Assembly (NCBI RefSeq): GCF_032854445.1
Contig: NC_088299.1
Coordinates: 2,829,001-2,889,000, forward strand
Direction: 5' to 3'
Source of the DNA: Liolophura sinensis
Lineage: Eukaryota; Mollusca; Polyplacophora; Chitonida; Chitonidae
Length of the DNA: 60,000 bases
Shown: in pieces, positions 24,401 to 36,400 of the stretch
Layout of the letters: the number at the start of each line of letters is the position of its first letter
Position numbering within the stretch: position 1 is the stretch's first letter
The notes under the pieces: generated by a model
What the model saw: only the letters and a program-made list of their open reading frames with translations
What the model was told of the DNA's origin: nothing
Databases searched by the model: none
Translations under genes and position numbers: made by a program

Positions 24401-27400
24401 TCTTCCACAATTAATCGTGTCAACACGATTCTCGGACGACTTGAAAGACAAACGAAACTTCCAGGCTAAGCCAATGAAGTCAAAGTCGTTGGCGTTCCTC
24501 TGTGAATCTAGGCGTCGAAAAAAAAAACTTCATATCACAATCGTCAACCATAATGGACGCTTAAATTTAAACAGTATTTATGCAACTCGTACACATGAGT
24601 TCACGGTTTCACGTTTGGAGCGTAAATAAAGCTTCTTCGTGCTAGCTGCTTGACCACTCAATAAGCGAGGTTTGTTGCGTGGGAACTGGCGTAACAAATT
24701 CTGGCTCTTTCCGGCAGGATGAGAAATTTTCTACATTCCACCCATACTTGTTTGTATGAAGCGACACAGTAAACTAGTGTAAACGAGTTGAGTCTACGAA
24801 ACGATGTAGGCCTAAATAAACCCCTGTCCCCGAGTTAAGCGGAATTATTCATTTATTTATTTATTTCATATGTGCTGTACGCCTTACTAGAGAACATTTC
24901 ATTTATACAACGGCAGCCAGCATTATGGTGGGAGGAAACCGGGCAGAGCCCGGGGGAAACCTACGACCATCCGCAGGTTGCTAAAGACCTTCCCACGTAC
25001 AATGTGAGGGGATGCCGCTTTTCATTTTTATTCATTATATAAATATTTATTTCAATATATTTATTCTACATGTGTGCAACAGGCGTCTATTTTACATACG
25101 TGCAAAGGGAATGAAACATATCTTCAGAACATTTGCACTGAATGCATAATTAGAGAATAAATGTCATTGTAGATTGTGTTTTTTCTTAGTAGAGATGTCT
25201 AACTGTTCTACATATCGCCTTCTCACAGCCTCAGTTCAGACTGTTCGGCCTAGACACAGTGTCGACGCGGGTCATTCTCTCAGTATCTGAACAAGGCCCT
25301 CGTCACGATTGTATTGTTTACCACTAGATCGGATTTCATTGTACAGAGGAGTATTGGCAAAGCATCACGAGAGGAGGGGATGAGGACACCGTATTGATTC
25401 AAACAGCGTTCGATCTCGGCTATGTGCTAATCAATCCACAGACACAGGCCAATAAGACGCTGAGCCTGCATTAAGTGGAAATTTGAAAGAAAAAACGAAT
25501 ACACTAAAAAAAAATAGAGGAAAAAAAGCAGTTATGACAGAGTGATATTTGGCAAATGGTCTCGAATAACCAGTTAAATCCGACCACTTGTCAATTTACC
25601 TCAGTCAGGGGTTTCATTCGGACTGTTCTTGTAAATCCTTGAATAGTAGCAGATTAAACGACCCCAAGCACCGTAGTTTAATTTATTTATTTGATTGGTG
25701 TTTTACTCCGTACACAAGAATATTTCACTTATACAACTGCGGCCAGTATTGTGGTAGGAGGAAACCGAGCAGTGCCTGGGAGAAACTCACGACCGTTAGC
25801 AAGTTACTGGCCACCGCAGCTTAAGGAGAATTAGGTAAAATATATGCAGTCTGTTTAATAATTCATTTTACTGACTTTTTTTATCACAGATGTGTCAGTC
25901 ACGTGACCTGAGACTGATTTGCGCTTAGGGTGTCAACACAATAACCATAGGAAGCTCACTCATCAAATCACCGTGAGTGTGTCTCATTACAGAAAAGACT
26001 TGGTACAAGAAAGAGACAAGCTGATGCGAAGTCTATTACGAGGTGAGACCTGTGGGATGGGACAGGTGGACTGGTGTTGAAGTTAACAGGGCAAATCCCG
26101 AGGAGAAATAAAAACAGCGAGATTCATATGTTGGTTAGGTGCTGGTGGACTTTGATGCATGTCTTTTTAACCTTCCGTTTGGTAATTGCAGTTTTAAGTT
26201 CATAAGGTCACACAAATAAATAATATATCAAATATCAAGTGACAAACTTGTTTGTCTTCTGTTTACCCGTCACGAACTGTCGTTTGTTGATGTGCCAGTC
26301 AACCTAGTTTCACCAATATCACCGCGCCATTGGCTTCCTTTGCAGTTTTTACTCATTTATACTCCATCCATGTTTCCCGAGTACATATGACTTTGCCTTA
26401 CACATGGTTTGACTTATTATCTTTGTCTGACAGATGGATGCTGGTATTTTCTCACTGCTTGGCTAAGAAACATGCCTATACCTTAAACGTGGTAAACATG
26501 CATAACCTCCTGTCACGGTGCAGAATATTTGCGTCGAAACAGACATTCGTTAAGAGCCGTCAAGCAAAAGGGATGTTCCGGGTAAATAATCGCAAAGCCA
26601 ATTTCCACAACGACGAATAACACAAACCACCAAAGAACTAAGAAAGTACAAAAAGTACGAAATTAGGACGAAATCAATGATTTCACTGATTCAGTGATAC
26701 TGGAAGGACGCGAGGAATGATCTGGAATGGGTGAAATCGGTATTCAAATTCAACACGATGAATATACATGCTCTAGCCCCGAGATAGAAGACTATCTCGG
26801 CGATGCTTATACGCGATGCATATACAACGAAAGGCCTTCTGTTATTGTCCAGTGTGATAGTTTGTTCACTTTAACAGCACATATTCCAATTCACAGCAGC
26901 AATTTTGCCGCCTTTTGGAGGATTCGTGCCAACTAAAGAGTACACCGTTGATATGAGAGAAACTGTTGGAGTCTTCTTGATAATAGTAAATAGGTGACGT
27001 TTGGGGAGAAAAACCACTGTGTGCTTATAAAATAAGCTTGGTACTCTACAAGCTCCATGTTACCGCACACATCGTATATATAACGGCCCATGCGCAGATT
27101 GGCCCCGAACATGATGAAATCCGTGTCAGCCACTCACCTGCTGAGAACCGGAAGGATGCCTTAAAGCCAATGTGTTTACAACACGAGTATAAATTGGTGC
27201 CTGTATAAAACTTGATGTATATCTTGTTTGTATTAGACCGGAAAACGGGTCGTGTAAAACGCTCCAATAAAGTTCCACTTCCGTTTTTAACCATTCCGTC
27301 GTAAACCTGAAAAAAATAAGACAACGATCGTGATAAAGGCATTACAAACAAGTCGTAAATACATGTCCAAGTCGCACTCTGGTCTTCAAGTGCGACCAAG

Positions 27401-30400
27401 GGCTACACACTTTAACACAGTATCCCACATCTCCAGTGTCAACCAATCAGTTTCGATTCTGTATCTCCTGTAGCCGCAATCTTATCCTTAAAAACGTTTC
27501 ATTGTAACAAAAACTCGAAACTTTTTCTTCTGGATTATTTTGTTTTTTTTTTTTGTTTTTAGTATATGGGAACAGTTTTCGCCAGACTTCATACTGCAGA
27601 TGTCCCTTCTCATTTTGAGCTTTAGAACATATTAGGTAACCTATATAACAATTCCGTGATTCCCACATTTACACAGTTATCATTCAAAGCAGATGTGCGA
27701 AAAAATGCATATAAAAATGAGTATAAATAATCAGGTTTAGAGAAACTAACACCCTATGTCATTTGGCTGATTTTTTCTGATGCAATAAGCCTAGAGTCAT
27801 TATAAATGATTTGAATGGAGTGACAGTTATCTTACACTTCAACAGCGGGTTTGTTTCTTCGTCGTGCTTGTTTTCTTTGTGTTTGTACGTGGCTTTCAAT
27901 ATTGTTTCAATAAAAACATCACAAAAGTCTCAGTGCGGGAAATATATAGTGCTTTCTCACAAAGACACAAAGTATAAGACACCAAGCAAAGCTCACCATT
28001 AACATACAGTAGACATTGGCTCTCGGATGACAAGTACTTTAAGGAATTTAACATCACTTCAAAGTTTCTCTTTATATAGCAATATCATAACGATCTCAAT
28101 GCGGACACATCGCTAGATTACGCCAGAGGCGGGTTCAAGACTGGATGTGGACAAACAATTTGTGAGTGAGTGAGTGCTTGGGGTTTAACGTCGTACTCAA
28201 CAATTTTTCAGTCATATGACGACGAAGGAATCCTTAGGGTGCATGTACGTGTAATGTGCCTCCTTGTAGCAGCGCGGATTTCCACCGCTCTTTTATATAA
28301 TGCTGCTTCACTGAGACGACTTACCGAAGGCAAGTAAGCCGCCCCGCCCGAGCCATTATACTGATACGGGTCAACCAGTCGTTGCACTATACCCTTCATG
28401 CTGAACGCCAAGCGAGGAAGTTACAACTTCCTCTTTTAAAGTCTTAGGTGTGACTCGATCAAGGATTGATCCTGGATCTACCGGTCCCGAGACAAGCAAT
28501 TTGTAAATTCACACACTCTATTAAGGGACCTAGATGACAAAAAGCTACTTGCTTAGTCTAAACTTGTGTAGTCTAACTCGCGCAGTCTAAATTATGTATT
28601 CTAACTGCGCAGTCTAACTTGTGTAGTCTAAATTGCGTAGTCCAACTTGAGTAGTACAACGTGAAAATGCTTAAGTAAACAGCCATTAAATAGATACAAA
28701 AAATAAATCATTAGGGACATGCATGCATCTATAGACACACGAATTGCGGATTCAAAATCGATTCTGGGCAGGGGATTTATAGATTCACACACACTCCCAC
28801 CCGACACCACGCCTAACTGCTTGTGGGGCCTTTGGTGGCAATATAAGCGGTTGACAAAACTAGTGTGGTCGCTTGCGTAGCTCAACATTCCTCGAAGACC
28901 ACATATCTTCCCACCACTGTGGCGGGCTTCTCATTAAGAAGCTTAAGCCATGTACTCCGGTTCTGCTTGAATACATGGCGTTTAAACAATAATCATATAA
29001 ATAAACACAGCGCGACCCGGTTGTGAACCCCAGCCTGTCGATCACAGCGTCAACATATTGATCAAAAAATAACCAATCATTTATGCTTATAACAGGTATG
29101 TACATTATCTCACAAAACTGACATCTGTTGTGACGATACCCTAAATGCTGAATAAAGTATGTTGGAAAAGCGGGCTTTCAAAGGGAAACTATACCTTCTG
29201 TTCGTCTTTTATGTAGGTCTGGGCCCAGCACTCAGCTTGATCGCTTTGCAAGTGCTAAGTAAATATATGCAGAAATACAGAAACCCTGATGCAGTTTGAA
29301 GGCACAAAAAGCATCTATGATCGAGTAGCTTTCTTTGTCCTCTCTAATATTTGTCATATGACCTCGTTCATCTGAGCACACGGCTTCAGTCCAGGCATGT
29401 TACGCATTTCAGGTTTTATTTCACTCACATCGAACCCCATGGGCTGGTGATTACTATACTCATCAGCACGACGGAGAGCAATTTCACGTGTGCCGCATTT
29501 CTGTTTGATGATCACCGGCTGGCAGGCAATGCCGTCTGTCTGAGGAGTCATAAAAAAATCCATAAACGACAAAAATATGAGCGAACGATGTTTGAGTTCA
29601 CGATCATATGGCAACAAGGCCACAATATCTGTTATAGACGGTGCCTGAACACGTTCTGGACACATATGAACAAGTTTTTATTGGGTCAGACAGACTGGGC
29701 ATTCATCTACCACGTGGAAACATTATCAACCAGTGCTGCTGGTATAGTTTGTTTTATAGTGCAGCACTGACATCAGTTCTACGCAAAACTTCTGGATATA
29801 GACATACTCAATGCGATTATATATGGACAATAATTTACTCCCCAATGAGAACACGACAATTTTTTAATTCTTGATTGCTCGATATTCACATACCAATCGT
29901 AGGTCATAAACGGAAGCTCCAAGCGGATAATCGCAAGACTCATTTAAGTGATAGAATAAAGATCCAAAGTATGTCATAGTTCTTGTGGTCTTGTGGCTGC
30001 ATTTTTCACAAAGCCCATATGTTTCGAAAGTGTATTAGCTAATACTGGTATTAAGTCATATTTTATATTTAAATTTTTAGCCGCATCCAGCAGTATATTT
30101 CCAATTAACACCAACAGTACAGTAAGCATGACTGTGATTATACTAAGAGCAGAAGGCCGCTAAACATGTAAACGTGTTTACTATAATAGACATGTGACAT
30201 GTTTACATAAGCTATGACATTTACTATTTCTAAACTGTAACAGACAGGTGTTTAAAAAAGAAACAACGTGTAGTGCCTTCGTTAAGACGACAATCCCAAC
30301 ATTTTTACAACAGCTTAGTCAATTAAATGGATGCCCAATTTTTGTCTTCAATTGTTCATTTCTCTTTTCCTACAGCGTGCTAACACAAAATGTATCTGAA

Positions 30401-33400
30401 TTTGTGGCGTCTGCGTGAACAGAAATCTCCCTATATAGGTTCATTACCTTGAAATTTCTTACTATTGAAAGGTGTGGAAAAATTTCGCAAACATGGCTAC
30501 CAATATAGCAGAGTTTAGCGATAATCCTTTTGGCTTCAAGCCATACTCAACAAATTTTCACTTAATCGATAGTGTTCAGTTTTAAGAAGTGTCCGATAGT
30601 AATCCAGCCACCTTGGGCAATTTACTGACAAACTTCCCAACGTGTGACGTAGGATATGCACACCACATTGGCCGACGACATATGGACTTTAACAACCAAC
30701 GTCAATTGGGGTTTGGTCGACCGTTTATATATGTTGTCACCAAGGCCCAGCAAGAAGTGAGGTCAAGGGAATCTACAAATTCTCTGCCCAGACAGGTTTT
30801 GAACTCGTACCTCGTGAGTTTTCACGACTGAAAAGCACACACCATTAACCACCCAACCACGGCCTGCTCAGGACTGATCATATCGTTGAGACGACGATCG
30901 ATCCTATATCATTCTATACTACTATACATGCACAGGTCTATCTTTGTTTTTTTTAAAAAAAGGCAGGTGAAGAGTCATTTCTTAAGTTTGATAATTTAAA
31001 TTTTACACCGCACAATTCTGAATATATGTTGCTTAACCATAAGTTATTAGCGCTTGTCTAGACGTATTTACAGTTTATTCAACAAAACCAATATATTATT
31101 CCTTTCTATATCATAATGTACTTTTTTCCTTCTATACTGCATTCTAAACAATGCTTACATGAAATTGTGGTCTAAGAATTAGCACAACCTATTTGTTACT
31201 GTATTCACCCAAAGAATAGTATGTAAAATCCACTTTTAGAAGAATATGAAGGCATTAAAATGATACTTAAGTTTTTCTTATAACAGGCAATATTGCAGAA
31301 GAACAAAGCGTATATCGCTGTAGCTAACAGGTCGGCCTATTTTATACTGCTGCCTCACTGAATCATGACACACGACAATCGGCAAGATGGTGTTATTGTT
31401 GAATAACATGGTGGTCATGGGACATGCAGGAGAATGCGGTGTCTCCTTGTAACACGCCGGTCGACATGTCTGCCTCACTGCCTTGTAACACGCCGGTCGA
31501 CATGTCTGCCTCACTGCCTCACTGGAACGTCGTGTGGAAGACACCAGACATCACGCCAACCTCATTCACAGAATACTGACAATGGGCGGTACAGAACTTA
31601 CTCTACCCTACCCCAAGAAAGGAATTCCGCAGATTGCTACTTTTAGCTGTGACTAAACAGTTCTATAAGTCGACCTTTCGGTCTGTCACTCGCTGGGAAA
31701 AATTTGGCTCATCATATTTTTTTTAACATTAGCTATTGACTTAACAAGAGAGAGGAGTGCCATCCGACAGCAAACAGTATACGTGATATGACGCAGCCAT
31801 TGCAAAACTGTGCACCTTAAGTCTTATTCTTGACCCTACGAAAATCTGAACATGCTGTAACATCTCATGCACCAACGAGGCGTCTGGGGTCACGTGTGTG
31901 TCCCAATAAAATGGTGGTGTGCATTAACTGACTGACAATTGCACTACAACTGTATCTCTGGTTGTAAATTCACGATTGCTCCGACAGGATCTCCAAATTC
32001 AGCAGCCGTTCCACAGTGGGAGAATATATATCCGCTGGTCAAGACTGAAAACCAAAAGTCTATTTTTCATGCATAAAAATTCCCCAGAAATGTAAATGCA
32101 TTTTCGCTTGAAAGAAAATCCCTCTAAGACCATATAAGAGCATGCTGTTTAATAATGTAAAGGATTTTCATCCAGACCCGACCCTGGTGATATCCTGCTA
32201 TATTTAGACGTCCCTGGGGTGGAATATCAATCCAGACTTGAGGCTTATTCTAAGCCCCCGGTTTTCCAGTTACCCGTCATCTCCACCGAGCCAATCTCTC
32301 GTCCAGCCTCGCAACAAACGTGGCCCTGATTAGTCCTCTGCCGGCGGCGGAAGAGGACGACTTTGACAAGGGAAAATTTACCCGTACCGCGGAAGCTTCC
32401 GATACAGCTAAAAGATTAAACTCTCTCATGGTTGGAATCTCGGAGAGTTGGGGGGGGGGTGTGCTAGTCTGTGGACAGGCTCATTATCCGCTAAGGGCCA
32501 AGGGACAGACAAGAGAGAAGGTGATCGTCGTTCGACACAGCAAGCTGACGAAACCATCTGACTCAGCCAAGCAGCGTCTAATGGTGATTCAGCTGTACCA
32601 CGCCGTGTTCTTCAATAACAACAACGAGATTTTTAAACGTACACACGCAGGAGTTTCCGCAGCGACACAGATTAGTTTCTCTCCTGGAATGAGTGAATAA
32701 CTAAATGACAATGTCTTTACGCAACCTAGGCAGTATTTCCACATATATGTTACAATACTTATATACAGTATTGGACGTCATTATATGAAATGCAGCCATA
32801 TTAATGTTCGAGCCCTGATTTCCCAAAGTGACGATAACCTTTTAACATACGCCAATCTATACGATGAATGAATGCAATATTATGTATGCAGTAAAATAAA
32901 AACATTATCTATGTGACCGAAACGTGCTTAAATAGTGACAGAAACAGACACTATGGCGGAGAAACGAAATAGTCATTTGTATACCGGACGTCAACTAAAG
33001 TACGAAATTAGGTCGGGATCATGCAAAGAGAAGCAGTCAACAGATTCCATTGATGTTGTAAAAGCGCAAGGTATGTTTTAGGCGAATGAGTGAAACCAGT
33101 ATTCAAATCGTGTGCCATGTTAGTATATAAGTGGTCGATAGTAAAATGTGTATCTCAGTTGCGTTTTGATGGCAACTGTTCATATATCGAATCTGACGAT
33201 CCAATCCAGCACGATGATTATACAGCCTCGAGCTATGCACTTATGGCAGAAATACGTTGGGTTACAATACAGGGATTGAAAGCTGAGTACCACCGCTTTG
33301 TACAATCACTCGACCACGGCCGTCTCCCATTCAAGCTCTGAAGAGTTTAGGAAATATTTCGAAACGATAGCCAACGTCTCCTACTTAGAGGAATTCAGGT

Positions 33401-36400
33401 CCACGGTATGCAATCTAATGCTCCTTTCCAGCGTCACAGTTGGTCATCTTCAATCATCCCTGTTTTATGTTAGAAGCCAAAGAATGCTATTTGTCAAGGA
33501 ACAATAGATCAACTCAAAGTTTTTCATCGCCTTTTTTATTTATTTGTTTATAATAATCGAGCACTTACCGGAGTAAACCATAAACCATTGAAAAGTTATT
33601 GTCAAACTAAACTGTATAACGGTCAGATACGCACACCTTATTTACTGCGCAAAGGACCGCTTTAACCAAGGCGTCATAAGAGGTAACAGCGAAGGAACCT
33701 ACAAAATGAATCCTGTCAAGGGTCAGGTTTGAACTCGTACCTTTTGTGTCATAGTGTCATACTGTCATACATTTTGTGGGAAAACGACAAATGGCACAAT
33801 CCTCAAACTTCAGTAGGTTTTAGGAAAGGATCTGAAGTTGTGTTTTTTAGCTTTGGAAACTTCTTGCAGCCATAATGGATTTCATGCCCAACCCCCAAAA
33901 ATATTCTCCAGAATGACTGATGCGATTAAGATGAACTTTAAACTGGTCTGGATCGACAGGAAATCTAACACATATAACAAGCCTTCCCTGGACCATATTT
34001 GGAAAGAAAACACAATATGTATGCAAATCAAGGTTTGACTTATACAGCGGTGATGATGTCATGTGAAAACGACAAATTTAATCTGAAGATTCTAAACATT
34101 TTATCGGACGTAGTTTGACGCCCTGGTTACGAATCCGGTCTTATTTTTGTCTTGTGAAGTATACTGTTGTCGGAAATTAAGATAAATCTGCGGAAAAAAC
34201 GCAGTGACACGTGACAGAAAACTGTTACAACTGTAAATCGCTCTGTGATAAGAGCAATATACGTACTATATGTGTGCTGAAAATCGTTGAACTCTGTTGA
34301 AAAACAAACGAGATGAACACCAACAAATACTGTCCAAAGGCTGATTTACTACATTTGGCACATCTATATATACATGTTAGATAGTGTACATACAATGCAC
34401 TGGTGGGTACGCAAAATGTGCGTTTTCTGATTAAGTTGGATACATATCAGCGCATGGGCACCATTCAAGTAATCAGAGGTGACACAACATAGGCCGATAA
34501 TACCGGCTTAACCCCGGCATAGCTGCTTTAGCAGCTATATTTATAGCATCATACTGTGTCATATTCATCAGAATAGCACATCAGTCAAATACAATCCTTA
34601 TAATGAGTTAATGCAAATATGTGTGCTATAATTAACGGAATAATGTACCACAATAACAGAATACACAGGCTTTCTGTTAAATTTAACAGATTATACTTTT
34701 CAGAGTAAAACGTAGCTGTTGCTCTCATCAAAAGACTTACCATGACTTTACTTTGTGGTGCCACTTCCCAGTCGTCAAACACAAGCCTAATTCCACCGCT
34801 TTTCTTCGTGTTTTCCAAGTAGTAGGTGTAGACATCTCCAGTAAGAGCGTACCCGTGAGGGAAGTTAGGTGACGTTAGCACTCCACCAGGGTAAGACTTG
34901 GACTCTGGGGATCCGCGATAAATCTTCCATTTCTCTGTCGGAATAATATTTATTTATTTATGTGATTGGTGTTTTAAGCCGTACTCATAAATATTTCACT
35001 TAATACGACGGCGGCCAGCATTATGGTGGGAGGAAACCGTGCAGATCCCGGAGAGAAACCATGACCATTAGCATGTTGCTGGCAGACCTTCCCACTATTG
35101 TCTCCGCACAAAATCATCATGAACTGGACTTGAACTAACAGCGATCGCAATGTTGAGATGATCAGTTGGTATTATGCTGCGATAGCACGCTAACCACGGG
35201 GCCACAATGGCGCCTCTTTTGGAAAAAGAAACAGATATTATTGCTTAGCCTGTTTAATTAATATTTATAACTATTGAGGGCATTGGTTAGCTCACTTAGC
35301 TGAAACGTTCTTCTCTTGGCAGAAGATAGGCCCTTGGCCATGAGACTGCAATCTCAGATTTACTAGGGACACCCAGGTTTCTTTCACCTGAATGCCATCA
35401 GAATGAAACATTCTTGATTTGATTTATTTGATCGGTGTTTTACGCCGTACTCAAGAATATTTCACTTATACGACGGTGGCCAGCATTATGGTGGGAGGAA
35501 ACCGGGGGAAACCCACGACCATCCGCAGGTTGCTGGAAGACCTTCACACGTACGGCCGGAGAGGAAGCCAGCATGTGAAACATTCTTGAGTTGGTGGTAC
35601 AAATATCTAACATCCTTTTTTGATATATTCTTGAAATTAATTAAAAGCATATTACGACTGGCTTTATGCGAACCATGACAATGTTGTTAGACGTCAACGA
35701 TGTTACAAAATTCTTGTCACGAGTAGGAAAGTTCATCAGTTTCTTAGCGAAGGCCGGTGGTTTACGTGAATCTATTGTAATACTACGATCAATGAATCCA
35801 TCAAATCACTAAGGTGTTGTATAAGTGTGTGTGTAGAGATAGCATACATCTAATGTGGTATTTTATAAGTAAAATATAATTAAAGACGTACAGCATAGAG
35901 AGTAAAACTAGAGCAGCGATGACAGCGTGACAGCTGGCAAGTGGTGAAATACGGCCTTTTGTCAATTCTAGTTTATTCCAACTGCTCCTGTAACTGCATA
36001 TATAGCAGCAATTTACACGCCCTTTTGTATAAGACGGATCGGAATCTCGAGACCACGTGATCCCCTTAGTAACAAACGGCGTGGGTGAAGAAAACGGTCC
36101 TCCCATCGTTACTACATAGGAAAATGCCTATTTCTGAATCGCTGTCAACGATCTTGTATCCGTTGAATTTATATAATTTTCAGCTTTCCAGATAGTCTGA
36201 GTAAATCTGCAGAGCTTTCGTGACGTTATTTTGTACAACTAGGCCTTACTGGTCGCTAGCGAAGTGGCAAAAAGTGACCTTTTCCCCAATGCTTTAACAT
36301 TGGGCGGCCATTTTGTTTTTGACACGAAAGGGTGGTCACGTGACCTCGAACGCGTTTTACAGAATAGCAAAATGGCTTAAGCAGAGCTAAGTAAAAAACA

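Larger units (their letters stand above)
21656..27137 (-). other. intron 5
   Basis: Between CUB2 and CUB3. It holds a 42 bp tandem array (21960-22196), two dispersed-repeat copies (22.4 and 25.5 kb), three SINE copies, a perfect 20 bp array (23421-23520) and the partner (26640-26790) of the diverged duplication in intron 4. Confidence 0.78.
27307..34740 (-). other. intron 4
   Basis: A 7.4 kb intron splitting CUB2. It has one family-2 SINE (28160-28495), short tandem repeats at 28.55 and 31.45 kb, an unassigned open frame at 29354-29665 and one half of a diverged duplicated segment (32990-33235). The remainder shows nothing I can name. Confidence 0.75.

Noticed and set aside
29351-29770. 139-codon plus-strand frame, the longest in the window next to the repeats.
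   Set aside because: It overlaps a better-composed minus frame, has no domain and no splice or start context.
32320-32700. 126-codon plus-strand frame.
   Set aside because: No recognised motif, a G homopolymer in the middle, and no supporting start or splice signals; possible but not supported.
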